The notes under the pieces: model-generated
Database searches by the model: none
Told to the model about the DNA's origin: nothing
The model's input: only the letters and a program-made list of their open reading frames with translations
From: JABJAG01 sp965222215
GTDB lineage: Bacteria > Pseudomonadota > Alphaproteobacteria > UBA6615
Direction: 5' to 3'
DNA length: 64,000 nt
Assembly: GCA_965222215.1 (NCBI GenBank)
Contig: OZ244931.1
Location: 2,480,001 to 2,544,000 of the forward strand
Shown here: positions 26,462 to 36,902 of the stretch, one piece after another
Layout of the letters: every line of letters starts with the position of its first letter
Position numbering within the stretch: the stretch's first letter is position 1
Translations under genes and position numbers: made by a program

Positions 26462-27013
26462 TTAGTCGTCGTCGATGCCGGCCAGAAGATTCGGCTTGCC
26501 CTGTTTGCCGCCACGCTGGATCGCCACCACGCCCGATCGCGCGATCTCGGTCTCGCCGAGATTTCGCATCAGAACGAGAAAGCTGTCGATCTTCTCCGAC
26601 GCGCCCGTAAGAGAGAACACGAAAGAATCCACGCCGGTGTCCACGACGCGCGCACGGAAGATATCGGCAATCCGAAGCGCCTCGCGCCGGGCCGCGCCCT
26701 CGTTACGGATGCTGACGAGCGCGACCTCGTGCTCGACGTAGGCGCCCTCCTCCGTCAGGTCGTGCACCTCGCGGACCGGGACCAACCGTTCGAGCTGCGC
26801 CTTGATCTGCTCGATGATCATCGGGGTGCCCGAGGTCACGAGATTGATCCGCGAAGAATGTTCGTCCTCGCTGATGGCCGCCACCGTCAGCGTCTCGATG
26901 TTGTAGCCGCGGCCGGAAAACAGACCGACGACGCGCGCCAGCACGCCGGGCTCGTTGTCGACGATCACGGCCATGACATGCCGTTCGATGGGGTCGTTTC
27001 GGGGCGCCATCAC
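26462..27013 (-). CDS. ilvH: Acetolactate synthase small (regulatory) subunit
   Basis: 183 residues. An N-terminal ACT domain (ERHVMAVIVDNEPGVLARVVGLFSGRGYNIETLTVA) binds valine for feedback, and the C-terminal ALS_ss domain follows (RREALRIADIFRARVVDTG, AIQRGGKQGKPNLLAG). It partners the IlvB catalytic subunit encoded 53 bases upstream on the same strand. Confidence 0.97.
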   Translation of the reverse strand: MMAPRNDPIERHVMAVIVDNEPGVLARVVGLFSGRGYNIETLTVAAISEDEHSSRINLVTSGTPMIIEQIKAQLERLVPVREVHDLTEEGAYVEHEVALVSIRNEGAARREALRIADIFRARVVDTGVDSFVFSLTGASEKIDSFLVLMRNLGETEIARSGVVAIQRGGKQGKPNLLAGIDDD

Positions 27014-27066
27014 GCAATCACTTTCTTATTCTTGGTTGGCTGTCGACTTGCAGCGGGCTTGCGGGC

Positions 27067-28836
<1,770 letters not shown>

Positions 28837-28862
28837 TTCGAGTACGCCTTTCCAGTTTCATC

Positions 28863-28915
28863 TCCGCCCGGGACCCTGCCCGAACGGTATGCCATGCCTC
28901 ATGCAAGCGGGCGGA
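28863..28915 (-). promoter_or_regulatory. Inverted repeat in the ilvB leader
   Basis: TCCGCCCG (28863-28870) faces CGGGCGGA (28908-28915), a perfect 8-bp stem about 27 bases before the ilvB ATG. Just upstream on the minus strand one frame reads EIGLRALVVGVEFNLTIG, rich in Ile, Leu and Val, but it has no stop before ilvB, so it is not a clean attenuation leader. The interval 28837-29087 holds no other gene. Confidence 0.35.
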
Positions 28916-29087
28916 ATAACCGATCGTAAGGTTGAATTCCACCCCAACGACCAACGCGCGCAGCCCGATTTCGGTCACGCGTGAGTCCGAAGTGATGTGG
29001 TGCGTCGCCAGGCACAAGTCAGGTTAACCGGGGCATATCTTGCGCCGGAATCCCTAATTGGTAATTAACGAAAAGAATTTCGCCCCG

Positions 29088-30029
29088 TCAAGTTAGAAAT
29101 GACAAAATATCTTGGAATTTTGCGCAAGATAATTTCTCAACGAGCATCAGGCTTCTGTCATCCCCCGCCGACAGTTGGTTGCGGAGCCACGTCGTCTGCC
29201 GTTTTGCGTAGTTGCGTGTTTGCTGGGTAGAACGCGCGACGGCATCAGCCAGCGACAACTCGCCGCGCAGGTGCGCCGCCAGCGCCGGATACCCGAGCGC
29301 CTTGAATATCGGCAACGCAGGGTCGAGGCCTTCCGCGTCGGCGCGCGCCGCCAATGCCCGGACCTCCTCGATCGCACCCAGGTCCAGCATCGCCGCAAAC
29401 CGGCGCTCGATGGCGTCGTAGAGATCCTCGCGCGGGGGGTGCAACACCATCACGCGGAAGGTCAAACCGGTCGGCGGAACCGGGTCGGCCTGCCATGCCG
29501 ACAGCGGCCGCCCGGTCGCCTCGTGCACCTCCCACGCGCGCAACACGCGCTGGGAATCGCCCGCATGAAGCCGCGCCGCGATCTCGGGATCGCGTTCGGC
29601 GAGCTCCGCAAAGAACGCATCGGCCCCGATCTCCGCATGGCGCGCACGTGCGTGTGCCCGCACGTCATCGGGGACCGGCGGGACCGGTGCGATACCTTCC
29701 ATCAGGGTCTTGAGGTAGAGACCGGTTCCACCGGCGACAACGGGCCGCCGGCCCTCGGTCCGTGCCGCATCAATCTGCCTCCGGGCGTCGTTGCGCCAAT
29801 CGGCCGCCGACGCAATCTCGGACACGTCGCGGTACCCGTAGAGCCGATGCGGCGCCCGGGCTTCATCGGCAGCATCGGGGCGCGCCGTCAGCACCTGCAG
29901 GTCGCGATAGACCTGCATCGAGTCCGCGTTGATCACCGTGCCGGAAATTTCCTCGGCAATTCTCAGCGCGAGGCCCGACTTGCCACTCGCCGTCGGACCC
30001 GCAATGACGATGACCGGCGCATCGCTCAC
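29088..30029 (-). CDS. miaA: tRNA dimethylallyltransferase
   Basis: 313 residues. The N-terminal P-loop is VIVIAGPTASGKSGLAL, followed by INADSMQVYRDLQVLTARP (tRNA and substrate contacts), VVAGGTGLYLKTLMEG and near the C-terminus QQTRNYAKRQTTWLRNQ. MiaA adds a dimethylallyl group to A37 of tRNAs reading UNN codons. The DUF1015 gene ends nine bases upstream and the two are probably co-transcribed. The tail after TTWLRNQ is about 29 residues, slightly longer than typical. Confidence 0.96.
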   Translation of the reverse strand: MSDAPVIVIAGPTASGKSGLALRIAEEISGTVINADSMQVYRDLQVLTARPDAADEARAPHRLYGYRDVSEIASAADWRNDARRQIDAARTEGRRPVVAGGTGLYLKTLMEGIAPVPPVPDDVRAHARARHAEIGADAFFAELAERDPEIAARLHAGDSQRVLRAWEVHEATGRPLSAWQADPVPPTGLTFRVMVLHPPREDLYDAIERRFAAMLDLGAIEEVRALAARADAEGLDPALPIFKALGYPALAAHLRGELSLADAVARSTQQTRNYAKRQTTWLRNQLSAGDDRSLMLVEKLSCAKFQDILSFLT

Positions 30030-30038
30030 GCCAGCGGC

Positions 30039-31271
30039 CTATTCGCTGAGCGGATAGGAGACCAGCCCGTCGGCGAGCTTCGGCTCGAACCACGTGGACT
30101 TGGGCGGCATGACCTCGTTGGCGTCCGCCACGGCCATCAGGTCCTCAATACTCGTCGGAAAGAGCGCGAAAGCCACGGCCCAGTCGCCGCTGTCGACGCG
30201 CCGTTCGAGCGCATCCAGTCCCCGGATACCGCCGACGAAATCGATGCGCTTGTCGGTTCGCGGATCGGATATCCCCAGGACGGGTTCCAGCAAGCGATCG
30301 GACAAAAGCTTCACGTCCAGCCGGTCGAGCGGCGCGGCATCGGCGGGCGGCGGCGCCTTGGCGTCGAGCGCGTACCACTGCCCGTCCAGATACATCCCGA
30401 ATGAATGGGCCGCGGCCGGTTTGGCTTGCGCATCCGAGGGGGTTACTTCGAAGTGTTCGCTGACACGGGCAAGGAGGCCGTCCGCGTCGAGGCCGTTCAG
30501 GTCCTTCACGACACGGTTGTAGTCGAGAATGTTCAATTCCTCGGTCGGGTAAGCGACGATCAGGAAGCGATCGGCCAGATCGCCCTTCCCGGCCCTGAGG
30601 TCCGCGACACGCGACGCAGCGGCGGAGCGGTGATGCCCGTCGGCGATATAAAGAACATCCACCGGCGCGTAGGCATCCGAAATGCGCCTCACGCCGTCAC
30701 GGTCGGTCACCGCCCAAACGATATGGCGAACGCCGTCCGGCTGGGTCACGTCGTAGGTCGGCGCGCCCGCCGTCACATCGGCCAGCACGTCCGCAATATC
30801 GCTGCTGTTCCTGTGAACCACGAGGACCGGGCCGGTTTGCGCGTCGACGGAATCGATCTGTCGCACCCGGTCGTCTTCCTTGTCGGGTCGGGTGAATTCG
30901 TGCTTGCGGACCGTGTTCGAGTTGTAGGCCGCGACCGTCGTGGCAGCGACGAGGCCGGTCTGGACATGATCCCCCATGATGATCCGGTAGACATAGTAGG
31001 CCGGCTCCGCATCCCTGATCAGAACCCCGGCGTCGATCATCGCAGCCAGGTTTTCCGCGCCCTTGGCATACACCTCGTCGGCGTAGGGACTGGTGCCGTC
31101 GGGAAGATCGATCTCCGGCCGCGACACGTGCAAGAAACTCCACGGACGCCCGTCCGCCATCTCCTTTGCCTCGTCGAAGGAAACCACGTCGTACGGCGGT
31201 GCGGCGACGTCCGCGGCGGACTCGGGGGCCGGGCGGAGCCCGGTGAACGGCTGTAGAAGATGATCGGGCAT
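30039..31271 (-). CDS. DUF1015 family protein
   Basis: 410 residues matching the widespread DUF1015 family: the N-terminal LQPFTGLRPAPESAADVAAPPYDVVS, the central RKHEFTRPDKEDDRVRQIDSV, and DVLYIADGHHRSAAASRVA, followed by FLIVAYPTEELNILDYNRVV. The GHHR motif is the family hallmark and suggests a ParB/kinase-like nucleotide site. I cannot assign a reaction from the sequence. ATG 31271 is preferred over 31310 because the family begins at about this point. It lies directly upstream of miaA. Confidence 0.88.
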   Translation of the reverse strand: MPDHLLQPFTGLRPAPESAADVAAPPYDVVSFDEAKEMADGRPWSFLHVSRPEIDLPDGTSPYADEVYAKGAENLAAMIDAGVLIRDAEPAYYVYRIIMGDHVQTGLVAATTVAAYNSNTVRKHEFTRPDKEDDRVRQIDSVDAQTGPVLVVHRNSSDIADVLADVTAGAPTYDVTQPDGVRHIVWAVTDRDGVRRISDAYAPVDVLYIADGHHRSAAASRVADLRAGKGDLADRFLIVAYPTEELNILDYNRVVKDLNGLDADGLLARVSEHFEVTPSDAQAKPAAAHSFGMYLDGQWYALDAKAPPPADAAPLDRLDVKLLSDRLLEPVLGISDPRTDKRIDFVGGIRGLDALERRVDSGDWAVAFALFPTSIEDLMAVADANEVMPPKSTWFEPKLADGLVSYPLSE

Positions 31272-31360
31272 GACCTGTTCCATCGGTTGAGGTGACCGCG
31301 GCGACCTCATCGCATATCGCGGCTCGTTGGAAAAGCGCAGCGGGAAAAATCGCGGTCACA

Positions 31361-31397
31361 AAAGGAAGCGGCGGCACCCGAAGGTACCGCCGCCACG
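31361..31397 (-). terminator. Rho-independent terminator of degP
   Basis: On the minus strand GCGGCGGTACC - TTCGG-type loop - GGTGCCGCCGC forms an 11-bp stem (with one G-U pair) ending in TTCCTTTTG, about 35 bases past the degP stop at 31430. Confidence 0.75.
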
Positions 31398-31429
31398 CTG
31401 CCCTCGATGAGGGGTCACTCAGCGTCGTG

Positions 31430-32929
31430 TCAGGATTTCTCAATCCGCAGGGCGACAAAGCGGCGGTCGCCGTTGCGGTTGATCTTGAGCAGAACCGAGC
31501 TGCGGTCCGCGTCACGGGCCTCGCGGATTTTCTCCGCGATCTGACCCGGGCTGCTGACCTCTTCCTGGCTCACCTCGACGATCACGTCGCCGGGACGCAG
31601 GCTCTTCTCGGAGGCCGGGCTGTCCGGCTCAACGCCCGTGATAACGACACCTTTCAGATCGTTCGGAAGATTGAACCGGGCGCGCATTTCACCGGTAATG
31701 CTCGTCACCGCAACGCCCAGATCGTCGATTGTCGCCTCTTCCGGCTCGAGCGCATCTCCGTCCGGCCCCGTAGAGGCGAGCACCGGAACTTCTTCCTCGA
31801 GCTCACCGATCTTCACCGAAAGGGTGCGGCTGCGCTCGTTGCGCCACACTTCGACCGGCACACTCTTTCCGATGTCCGTGTCGGCCACGATCCGCGGCAA
31901 TTCGCGCATGCTGTCGACCGGGCGGTTATCGAATTTCAGGATCACGTCACCCGCTTCGATACCGGACTTCTCGGCCGGGCCGTCTTCGGTCACCGAAGAC
32001 ACCAAAGCGCCGCGGGCGCTGTCCAGCCCGATGCTCTCGGCAATCTCGTCAGTCACGGTTTGGATACGCACACCCAGCCAGCCTCGACGGGTCTGGCCGT
32101 ACTCCTGAAGCTGCGCAATCACGCGTTCCGCGATGGACGACGGCACCGAGAATCCAACGCCGACGCTGCCGCCGGTTGGCGAGAAGATCGCCGTGTTCAC
32201 GCCGATCACGTCGCCGTCCATATTGAACATCGGGCCGCCCGAGTTGCCCCGGTTGATGGAGGCATCGGTCTGGATGAAGCTGTCGTACGGGCCCTGGTTG
32301 ATGTCGCGCTGGCGCGCCGAAATGATCCCGGCCGTCACCGTGCCGCCAAGGCCGAACGGGTTGCCGATCGCCACGACCCAGTCGCCGACGCGCGCGGTGG
32401 TCGAATCGCCCCAGCTCACCGCCGGCAACGACTTGCCGGCATCGATGCGGAGCAGCGCCAGATCGGTCTTCGGGTCGCGACCAAGCAGCTCAGCCTTGTG
32501 CTGGGTGTCGTCGGACAAGGTGACCGTGATTTCATCCGCGCCCTCGATGACGTGGTTGTTGGTCACGACCAGGCCGTCTTCACTGATAATAAAGCCCGAT
32601 CCGAGCGACGTGGCCCGGCGCGGTGCGCCCTGGTTGCGGTTGAAAAATTCCCTGAACTGGTCGCCGAAGGGCGAGCCTTCGGGGAAGTTCGGTGCCTGCG
32701 GGCCGCGGTCCTGACGCTGGATCTGCGTGCTGGAAATATTCACAACGGACGGCAGGAGTTTTTCAGCGAGATCGGCAAAGGATTCGGGCGCCGAACGCGC
32801 GGCGGCCGGCTGCGCCAACAACACAGAAAGCGCGAAAAGGATAGCGAGCAGGAAAATTCCGGCCGCGCTACCGCGCCGCGCCGTCCACCCCGCCAGTGCG
32901 ATCGCCTGAGGTTTTGATTTCGAGTTCAT
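31430..32929 (-). CDS. degP: Do/DegP family periplasmic serine protease
   Basis: 499 residues. A long basic N-terminus with a signal or anchor helix (about 22-42) ending QPAAARSA, a trypsin-like domain with triad His126 (TNNHVIEG), Asp156 (KTDLALL) and Ser230 (GNSGGP), and two PDZ domains (about 295-385 and 405-495). It degrades or refolds damaged envelope proteins. ATG 32929 follows GGGAGAG; a frame to 32956 is less likely. A heat-shock-type promoter lies upstream. It is the last gene of hflK-hflC-DUF2065-degP on the minus strand. Confidence 0.95.
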   Translation of the reverse strand: MNSKSKPQAIALAGWTARRGSAAGIFLLAILFALSVLLAQPAAARSAPESFADLAEKLLPSVVNISSTQIQRQDRGPQAPNFPEGSPFGDQFREFFNRNQGAPRRATSLGSGFIISEDGLVVTNNHVIEGADEITVTLSDDTQHKAELLGRDPKTDLALLRIDAGKSLPAVSWGDSTTARVGDWVVAIGNPFGLGGTVTAGIISARQRDINQGPYDSFIQTDASINRGNSGGPMFNMDGDVIGVNTAIFSPTGGSVGVGFSVPSSIAERVIAQLQEYGQTRRGWLGVRIQTVTDEIAESIGLDSARGALVSSVTEDGPAEKSGIEAGDVILKFDNRPVDSMRELPRIVADTDIGKSVPVEVWRNERSRTLSVKIGELEEEVPVLASTGPDGDALEPEEATIDDLGVAVTSITGEMRARFNLPNDLKGVVITGVEPDSPASEKSLRPGDVIVEVSQEEVSSPGQIAEKIREARDADRSSVLLKINRNGDRRFVALRIEKS

Positions 32930-32993
32930 TCTGCGGTCTCTCCCATTTGGGGCCACACCCCCGTTGATGTCGTTCCGCTGAAAGCTTCATCAA

Positions 32994-33022
32994 ATATGAG
33001 AAGCCGGGAATTCCAGTTCAAG
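32994..33022 (-). promoter_or_regulatory. Candidate RpoH (sigma-32) promoter for degP
   Basis: On the minus strand CTTGAA (33017-33022) is followed after 17 bases by TCATAT (32994-32999), within a CTCATATTT context. This fits the alphaproteobacterial heat-shock consensus of a CTTGAA-type -35 and a CCATAT-like -10. It lies about 65 bases before the degP ATG. The rest of 32930-33177 holds no gene. Confidence 0.5.
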
Positions 33023-33177
33023 CGTCTCCCCGAGGCCCGGAGTGACACGACGGCGAGATCCGCCGCTGACGTAGGATATGGAAACCAAACATGGTGGGAT
33101 TGGGGCAGTCGTCCGGCGCATTTGAGGCATCACGCAACCGGCTGTTGAACTTCGCGTGATGTGAACGCCCCCACGGC

Positions 33178-33390
33178 TCAAACCGTTCCCAGAACCCAGA
33201 GCAACCCCAGACCCGCGACCGCCGCAACCAGACCGCCCGAACGCAGCGTGGAAGATGGCACGTCGAGCATTCGGGTCAGGATTTTCTTCATCGCGTCGGG
33301 AAAGATCGCATAGATCAATCCCTCGACGACGAGCATGAGACCAAAGCCGATGAGCGCAAAACTCAACCAAAGTCCAAGTTGTGCGCCCAT
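33178..33390 (-). CDS. DUF2065 family small membrane protein
   Basis: 70 residues with two hydrophobic helices (about 7-28 and 48-68) separated by the family-typical YAIFPDAMKKILTRMLDVPSSTLR, followed by GGLVAAVAGLGLLWVL. DUF2065 genes commonly sit beside hflC, as here (nine bases after its stop), so a role with the HflKC/FtsH complex is a context inference. Molecular function unknown. Confidence 0.88.
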   Translation of the reverse strand: MGAQLGLWLSFALIGFGLMLVVEGLIYAIFPDAMKKILTRMLDVPSSTLRSGGLVAAVAGLGLLWVLGTV

Positions 33391-33399
33391 GGTTTCCTC

Positions 33400-34302
33400 C
33401 TACCGGGTTTGTCTCCGCTCGCTCACCCGGTCACGCCCACCTTGCAGGTCGCCGAAGTACTTAAAGAAATCACTATCGGGTGAAAGCACCATCGTCGTGC
33501 CTTCGCGGCCGAAGGTTTCCTTGTACGCCTCGAGCGAACGGAAGAACTCGAAGAACTCCGGATCCTTGCCATACGACTCACCCAGGATCGCGTTGCGCGT
33601 CGCATCGCCCTCACCGCGAAGGGTCTGAGCCTCGCGCTGCGCCTCAGCAACGATTTCGACCTGCTGGCGATCCGCCTCGGCACGGATTCGCCGGGCATTC
33701 TCCTCACCTTCGGCACGAAGCTGCGCAGCCTGACGCTGACGTTCGGTCTCCATACGCTCATAAACGTTTTGAGAAACCGCCGAAGGCAATTCGGACCGGC
33801 CGATCCGGATATCGACGACCTCGATCCCGAAATCCGCTGACGCCAGCGCCACCCGATCACGGATCGCCCCCATGATGTCGTCTCGCTTTTCAGACAGAAG
33901 ATCTTCAAGATTCCGTTGGGCGACCAGCTCCTTCACCGTCGATGTCAGGATGCCCCCAAAGCGGTTCTCGAAGGTAAACTCGTTGCGCACCGTCTGGAAA
34001 AAGCGACGCGGATCGGTGATCCGGTACCGCGCAAACGCGTCCACGAAAATACGCTTCTGGTCTTTCAGCAGCATTTCCTCGGCTTCCGGATCCACGCTCA
34101 GGACCCGCTTGTCGTACGCCTGCACGTTCTGGACGAACGGAAGCTTCACATGAAGACCGGGGTCACGGACGGTTTCCTTGAACTCACCGAACTGAAGGAC
34201 CAGCACCTGCTCGGTCTCACGTACCGTAAACAGCGCTGAATTCAGCGTGATCCCCAGAAGGATGATGATGCCGCCGAGAATGGCGAGTTTTGCCCTGCTC
34301 AT
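33400..34302 (-). CDS. hflC: HflC, SPFH-domain modulator of FtsH
   Basis: 300 residues. One N-terminal membrane helix (about 7-25), then the SPFH/band 7 domain (QVLVLQFGEFKETVRDPGLHVKLPF) and a long coiled coil ending in FEFFRSLEAYKETFGREGTTMVLSPDSDFFKYF. HflC and HflK form a periplasm-facing assembly around the FtsH protease. Start overlaps the hflK stop by four bases. Confidence 0.96.
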   Translation of the reverse strand: MSRAKLAILGGIIILLGITLNSALFTVRETEQVLVLQFGEFKETVRDPGLHVKLPFVQNVQAYDKRVLSVDPEAEEMLLKDQKRIFVDAFARYRITDPRRFFQTVRNEFTFENRFGGILTSTVKELVAQRNLEDLLSEKRDDIMGAIRDRVALASADFGIEVVDIRIGRSELPSAVSQNVYERMETERQRQAAQLRAEGEENARRIRAEADRQQVEIVAEAQREAQTLRGEGDATRNAILGESYGKDPEFFEFFRSLEAYKETFGREGTTMVLSPDSDFFKYFGDLQGGRDRVSERRQTR

Positions 34303-35459
34303 TGGCTGGCTCCCGAACTGGTACGGTTCCGGTTGAGTTCATTCAGCGGCAGATACGGCACAACGCCCTGTCCGCCTTCCGAATTGTCGTCGATGATGAT
34401 CTTGTCGGCCTTCTCGAGAACATCGCGCAGCGTCTCGATATAGAGGCGTCGTCGCGTCACGTCCGGAGCCGTCGTGTAGGTCGCGTAGATCTGGTCGAAG
34501 CGCGAGGCTTCACCCTGCGCTTCCTTAATCACCCGCTCGCGATACGCCGTGGCTTCCTGAATGAGACCCGCAGCCTCGCCTCGCGCGGTCGGAACGATCC
34601 GGTTTCGATAGGACTCCGCCTCGTTCTGCAGTCTCTCCTTGTCCTGACGCGCGCGTTGCACGTCGTTGAAGGCGTCAATCACAGGCGGCGGTGCTTCCGT
34701 CTTTTGAAGCTGCACGCGCTCGATCGCGATACCAGCTGCGTAGCTGTCGAGAATGCTCTGAAGCAGATCGCGCGTCTGGCCCTGAACTTCCTCACGCGCC
34801 GTGGTCAGCAGGTCATCCAGCGGCGTCTGCCCCACGACCTCGCGCATGGCGCTCTCCGCCGCGGCTTTCACGGTTTCCTCGGGATTGCGAATGTTGAACA
34901 GATAGTCGCCGGCGTTTGAGATCCGCCACTGAACCACAAAGGCGACGTCCGCGATGTTCTGATCGCTCGTCAGCATCAATGATTCCTGGTCCAGCGCGCG
35001 CTGGTTCGGCGAACGGTTGCCGAAGTCGGCTGAATCCCGGAACCCGAAATTGAGACGGTTAATCTGCGTCACGGGCGGGCGAAGCACCTCCCCGATCGGA
35101 GCAGGCGGCCACCAGTGCAGGCCCGGTTCCGTCACGCTCCCGTTCCAGTCGCCAAACAGCAGCGGTACACCGCGCTGGTTTTCCTGAACGCGATAAAGAC
35201 CGCTTAACAACCACACGACGATCAAAATCAGAACGATGAGAATAATGACCTTTGGCGTCCCGAAGCCGCCCGGCATGATGCGCCGGACCTTGTCCTGGCT
35301 CCGACGCAGCATCTCCTCGATGTTCGGCTGCTGACCGCCGCCACCGCCGGCACCACCGCCGCCGCCAGTCGGGCGTTGTCCGCCCCAGGGGCCGCCACCG
35401 CCGCCTCCACCGCTGCCGCCGCCCCAAGGGCCGCCGCCTCCCTGATTGTTCCAAGGCAT
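34299..35459 (-). CDS. hflK: HflK, SPFH-domain modulator of FtsH
   Basis: 386 residues. A cytoplasmic Gly/Pro-rich N-terminus (about 1-45, repeats of GGGG and GGGP) typical of HflK, then IEEMLRRSQDKVRRIMP, one membrane helix (about 72-89), the SPFH domain with VQENQRGVPLLFGDWNGSVTEPGLHW, and a coiled-coil tail. First gene of the hflKC-DUF2065-degP cluster. The divergent spacer to mrp (35460-35646) contains a GTTCCG/CGGAAC inverted repeat. Confidence 0.96.
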   Translation of the reverse strand: MPWNNQGGGGPWGGGSGGGGGGGPWGGQRPTGGGGGAGGGGGQQPNIEEMLRRSQDKVRRIMPGGFGTPKVIILIVLILIVVWLLSGLYRVQENQRGVPLLFGDWNGSVTEPGLHWWPPAPIGEVLRPPVTQINRLNFGFRDSADFGNRSPNQRALDQESLMLTSDQNIADVAFVVQWRISNAGDYLFNIRNPEETVKAAAESAMREVVGQTPLDDLLTTAREEVQGQTRDLLQSILDSYAAGIAIERVQLQKTEAPPPVIDAFNDVQRARQDKERLQNEAESYRNRIVPTARGEAAGLIQEATAYRERVIKEAQGEASRFDQIYATYTTAPDVTRRRLYIETLRDVLEKADKIIIDDNSEGGQGVVPYLPLNELNRNRTSSGASQ

Positions 35460-35504
35460 CTGGAAATCCTTCGCCAGTTTTTGTGACGCGCTGTCGATCC
35501 CGCT

Positions 35505-35521
35505 GTTCCGAAGGACGGAAC
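35505..35521. promoter_or_regulatory. Inverted repeat between hflK and mrp
   Basis: GTTCCG (35505-35510) and CGGAAC (35516-35521) form a perfect 6-bp palindrome with a five-base spacer, about 46 bases before hflK. A TATAAA at about 35541 may be part of a promoter. Function unproven. Confidence 0.3.
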
Positions 35522-35646
35522 GAGCCGCAACCGCGTCGGGTTTATAAATCAGATGCCGGGGCTTATATCACAACAAGTCGTGAAACGTGACCGTACCCCG
35601 GCGCACGCTTCCCCCGATATTGTCCGCATCCACGGAGTTTTCAAGC

Positions 35647-36771
35647 ATGGCGGCCCCTTCACAGGAAGAGATTCTCAATGCATTGCGCAAGATCGTCGAT
35701 CCGGTCAGCGGCAAGGACATCGTCACAGGCGGCCAGGTATCGGGCCTGGTCATCAAGGATCGCAATATCGGATTCGCGATCGAGATCGACCCGGCCGACG
35801 CGGAACGCATGGAGCCCCTGCGTCGCGCGGCCGAACGCGAAGTGATGGGCATGAGCGGCGTGTCGTCCGTATCGGCCGTGCTCACCGCCCACAATGCGGC
35901 ACCGCAAGCATCGGCCCCGTCGGCAGCAAAACCCGCCGCGCCGTCGGAACGGGAACCGGAACCGGCGGGCGAACTGTTGCCGGATGTCGGCGCCATCATC
36001 GCGGTCGCGAGCGGCAAGGGCGGGGTCGGCAAATCGACAACCGCCGTCAATCTCGCGATTGCGCTCACCCAACTCGGCCAGCGGGTGGGGATTCTGGACG
36101 CAGACGTCTACGGCCCTTCCCTGCCCCGCATGATGGGATCGACCGAAAAACCGCAGCCGCTGCCGGACAAACGCATCGCCCCGCTGCAAGCCCATGGAAT
36201 CAAGGTCATGTCGATGGGTTTTCTGGTGGAAGAGGACACCGCCATGATCTGGCGCGGCCCGATGGTGATGGGTGCGCTCGAGCAGATGATGCGCGAAGTC
36301 GACTGGGGCGAGCTCGATGTACTTGTGGTGGACATGCCGCCGGGCACGGGCGATGCGCAGCTCACCATGGCTCAGCGTGTGCCGCTTGCCGGGGCCGTGA
36401 TCGTCTCGACACCCCAGGACATCGCCCTGATCGACGCACGCAAGGGGCTCAACATGTTCGCGAAGGTGAACGTGCCGGTCCTCGGGATCATCGAGAACAT
36501 GAGCACATTCGTTTGCCCGAAATGCGGCGAGCGCACCGATATCTTCGGGCACGGCGGCGCACGGGCCGAGGCCGAAAAGCTCGGATGCGATTTCCTGGGC
36601 GAGATTCCGCTCGATATGGCGATCCGGATAACCTCGGATTCGGGCCAGCCGATCACGGCGAGCGAACCGGACGGGCCGCACGCGCAGGCGTACAGGGCCG
36701 CGGCGGAGGCCGTGCTGAAAAAACTTCCCCAAGGGTCGAAAAATGCGGGCCCGCGCATCGTGATGGAGTAA
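35647..36771 (+). CDS. apbC: Mrp/ApbC iron-sulfur cluster carrier ATPase
   Basis: 374 residues. N-terminal MIP18/DUF59 domain (about 1-85, with DPVSGKDIV and GQVSGLVIKD), an Ala/Pro-rich linker, then the Mrp/NBP35 domain with the deviant Walker A GKGGVGKST (123-131), VVDMPPGTGDAQLT and the cluster-binding pair Cys290-x2-Cys293 (FVCPKCGERTD). It carries [4Fe-4S] clusters to target proteins. ATG 35647 follows GGAG by eight bases; a frame to 35587 would add non-conserved residues. Confidence 0.95.
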   Translation: MAAPSQEEILNALRKIVDPVSGKDIVTGGQVSGLVIKDRNIGFAIEIDPADAERMEPLRRAAEREVMGMSGVSSVSAVLTAHNAAPQASAPSAAKPAAPSEREPEPAGELLPDVGAIIAVASGKGGVGKSTTAVNLAIALTQLGQRVGILDADVYGPSLPRMMGSTEKPQPLPDKRIAPLQAHGIKVMSMGFLVEEDTAMIWRGPMVMGALEQMMREVDWGELDVLVVDMPPGTGDAQLTMAQRVPLAGAVIVSTPQDIALIDARKGLNMFAKVNVPVLGIIENMSTFVCPKCGERTDIFGHGGARAEAEKLGCDFLGEIPLDMAIRITSDSGQPITASEPDGPHAQAYRAAAEAVLKKLPQGSKNAGPRIVME

Positions 36772-36822
36772 CCGTCCAACAGTCACGAGCGCGCGACCAG
36801 AAATCGCGCTTTGTTGAACGGC
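36772..36822 (+). terminator. Terminator-like hairpin after mrp
   Basis: Directly after the mrp stop, CCGTCCAAC pairs with GTTGAACGG (one G-U pair), enclosing a perfect GCGCGA/TCGCGC stem (36791-36796 with 36804-36809) that is followed by TTTG. A stem of this strength right at the stop codon is likely the mrp terminator, although the U-run is short. Confidence 0.5.
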
Positions 36823-36902
36823 CGGGCGCGCGATATGTCTTGTTCGCGCCGTCCACCAAACCCATCTGAAAATCAGACGCGGGATCTAAAGTGCCCGCAT
36901 CG

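Noticed and set aside
30039..31271. Naming the DUF1015 protein a serine kinase
   Set aside because: A link between this family and free-serine phosphorylation was considered, but nothing in the sequence lets me assign it with confidence.
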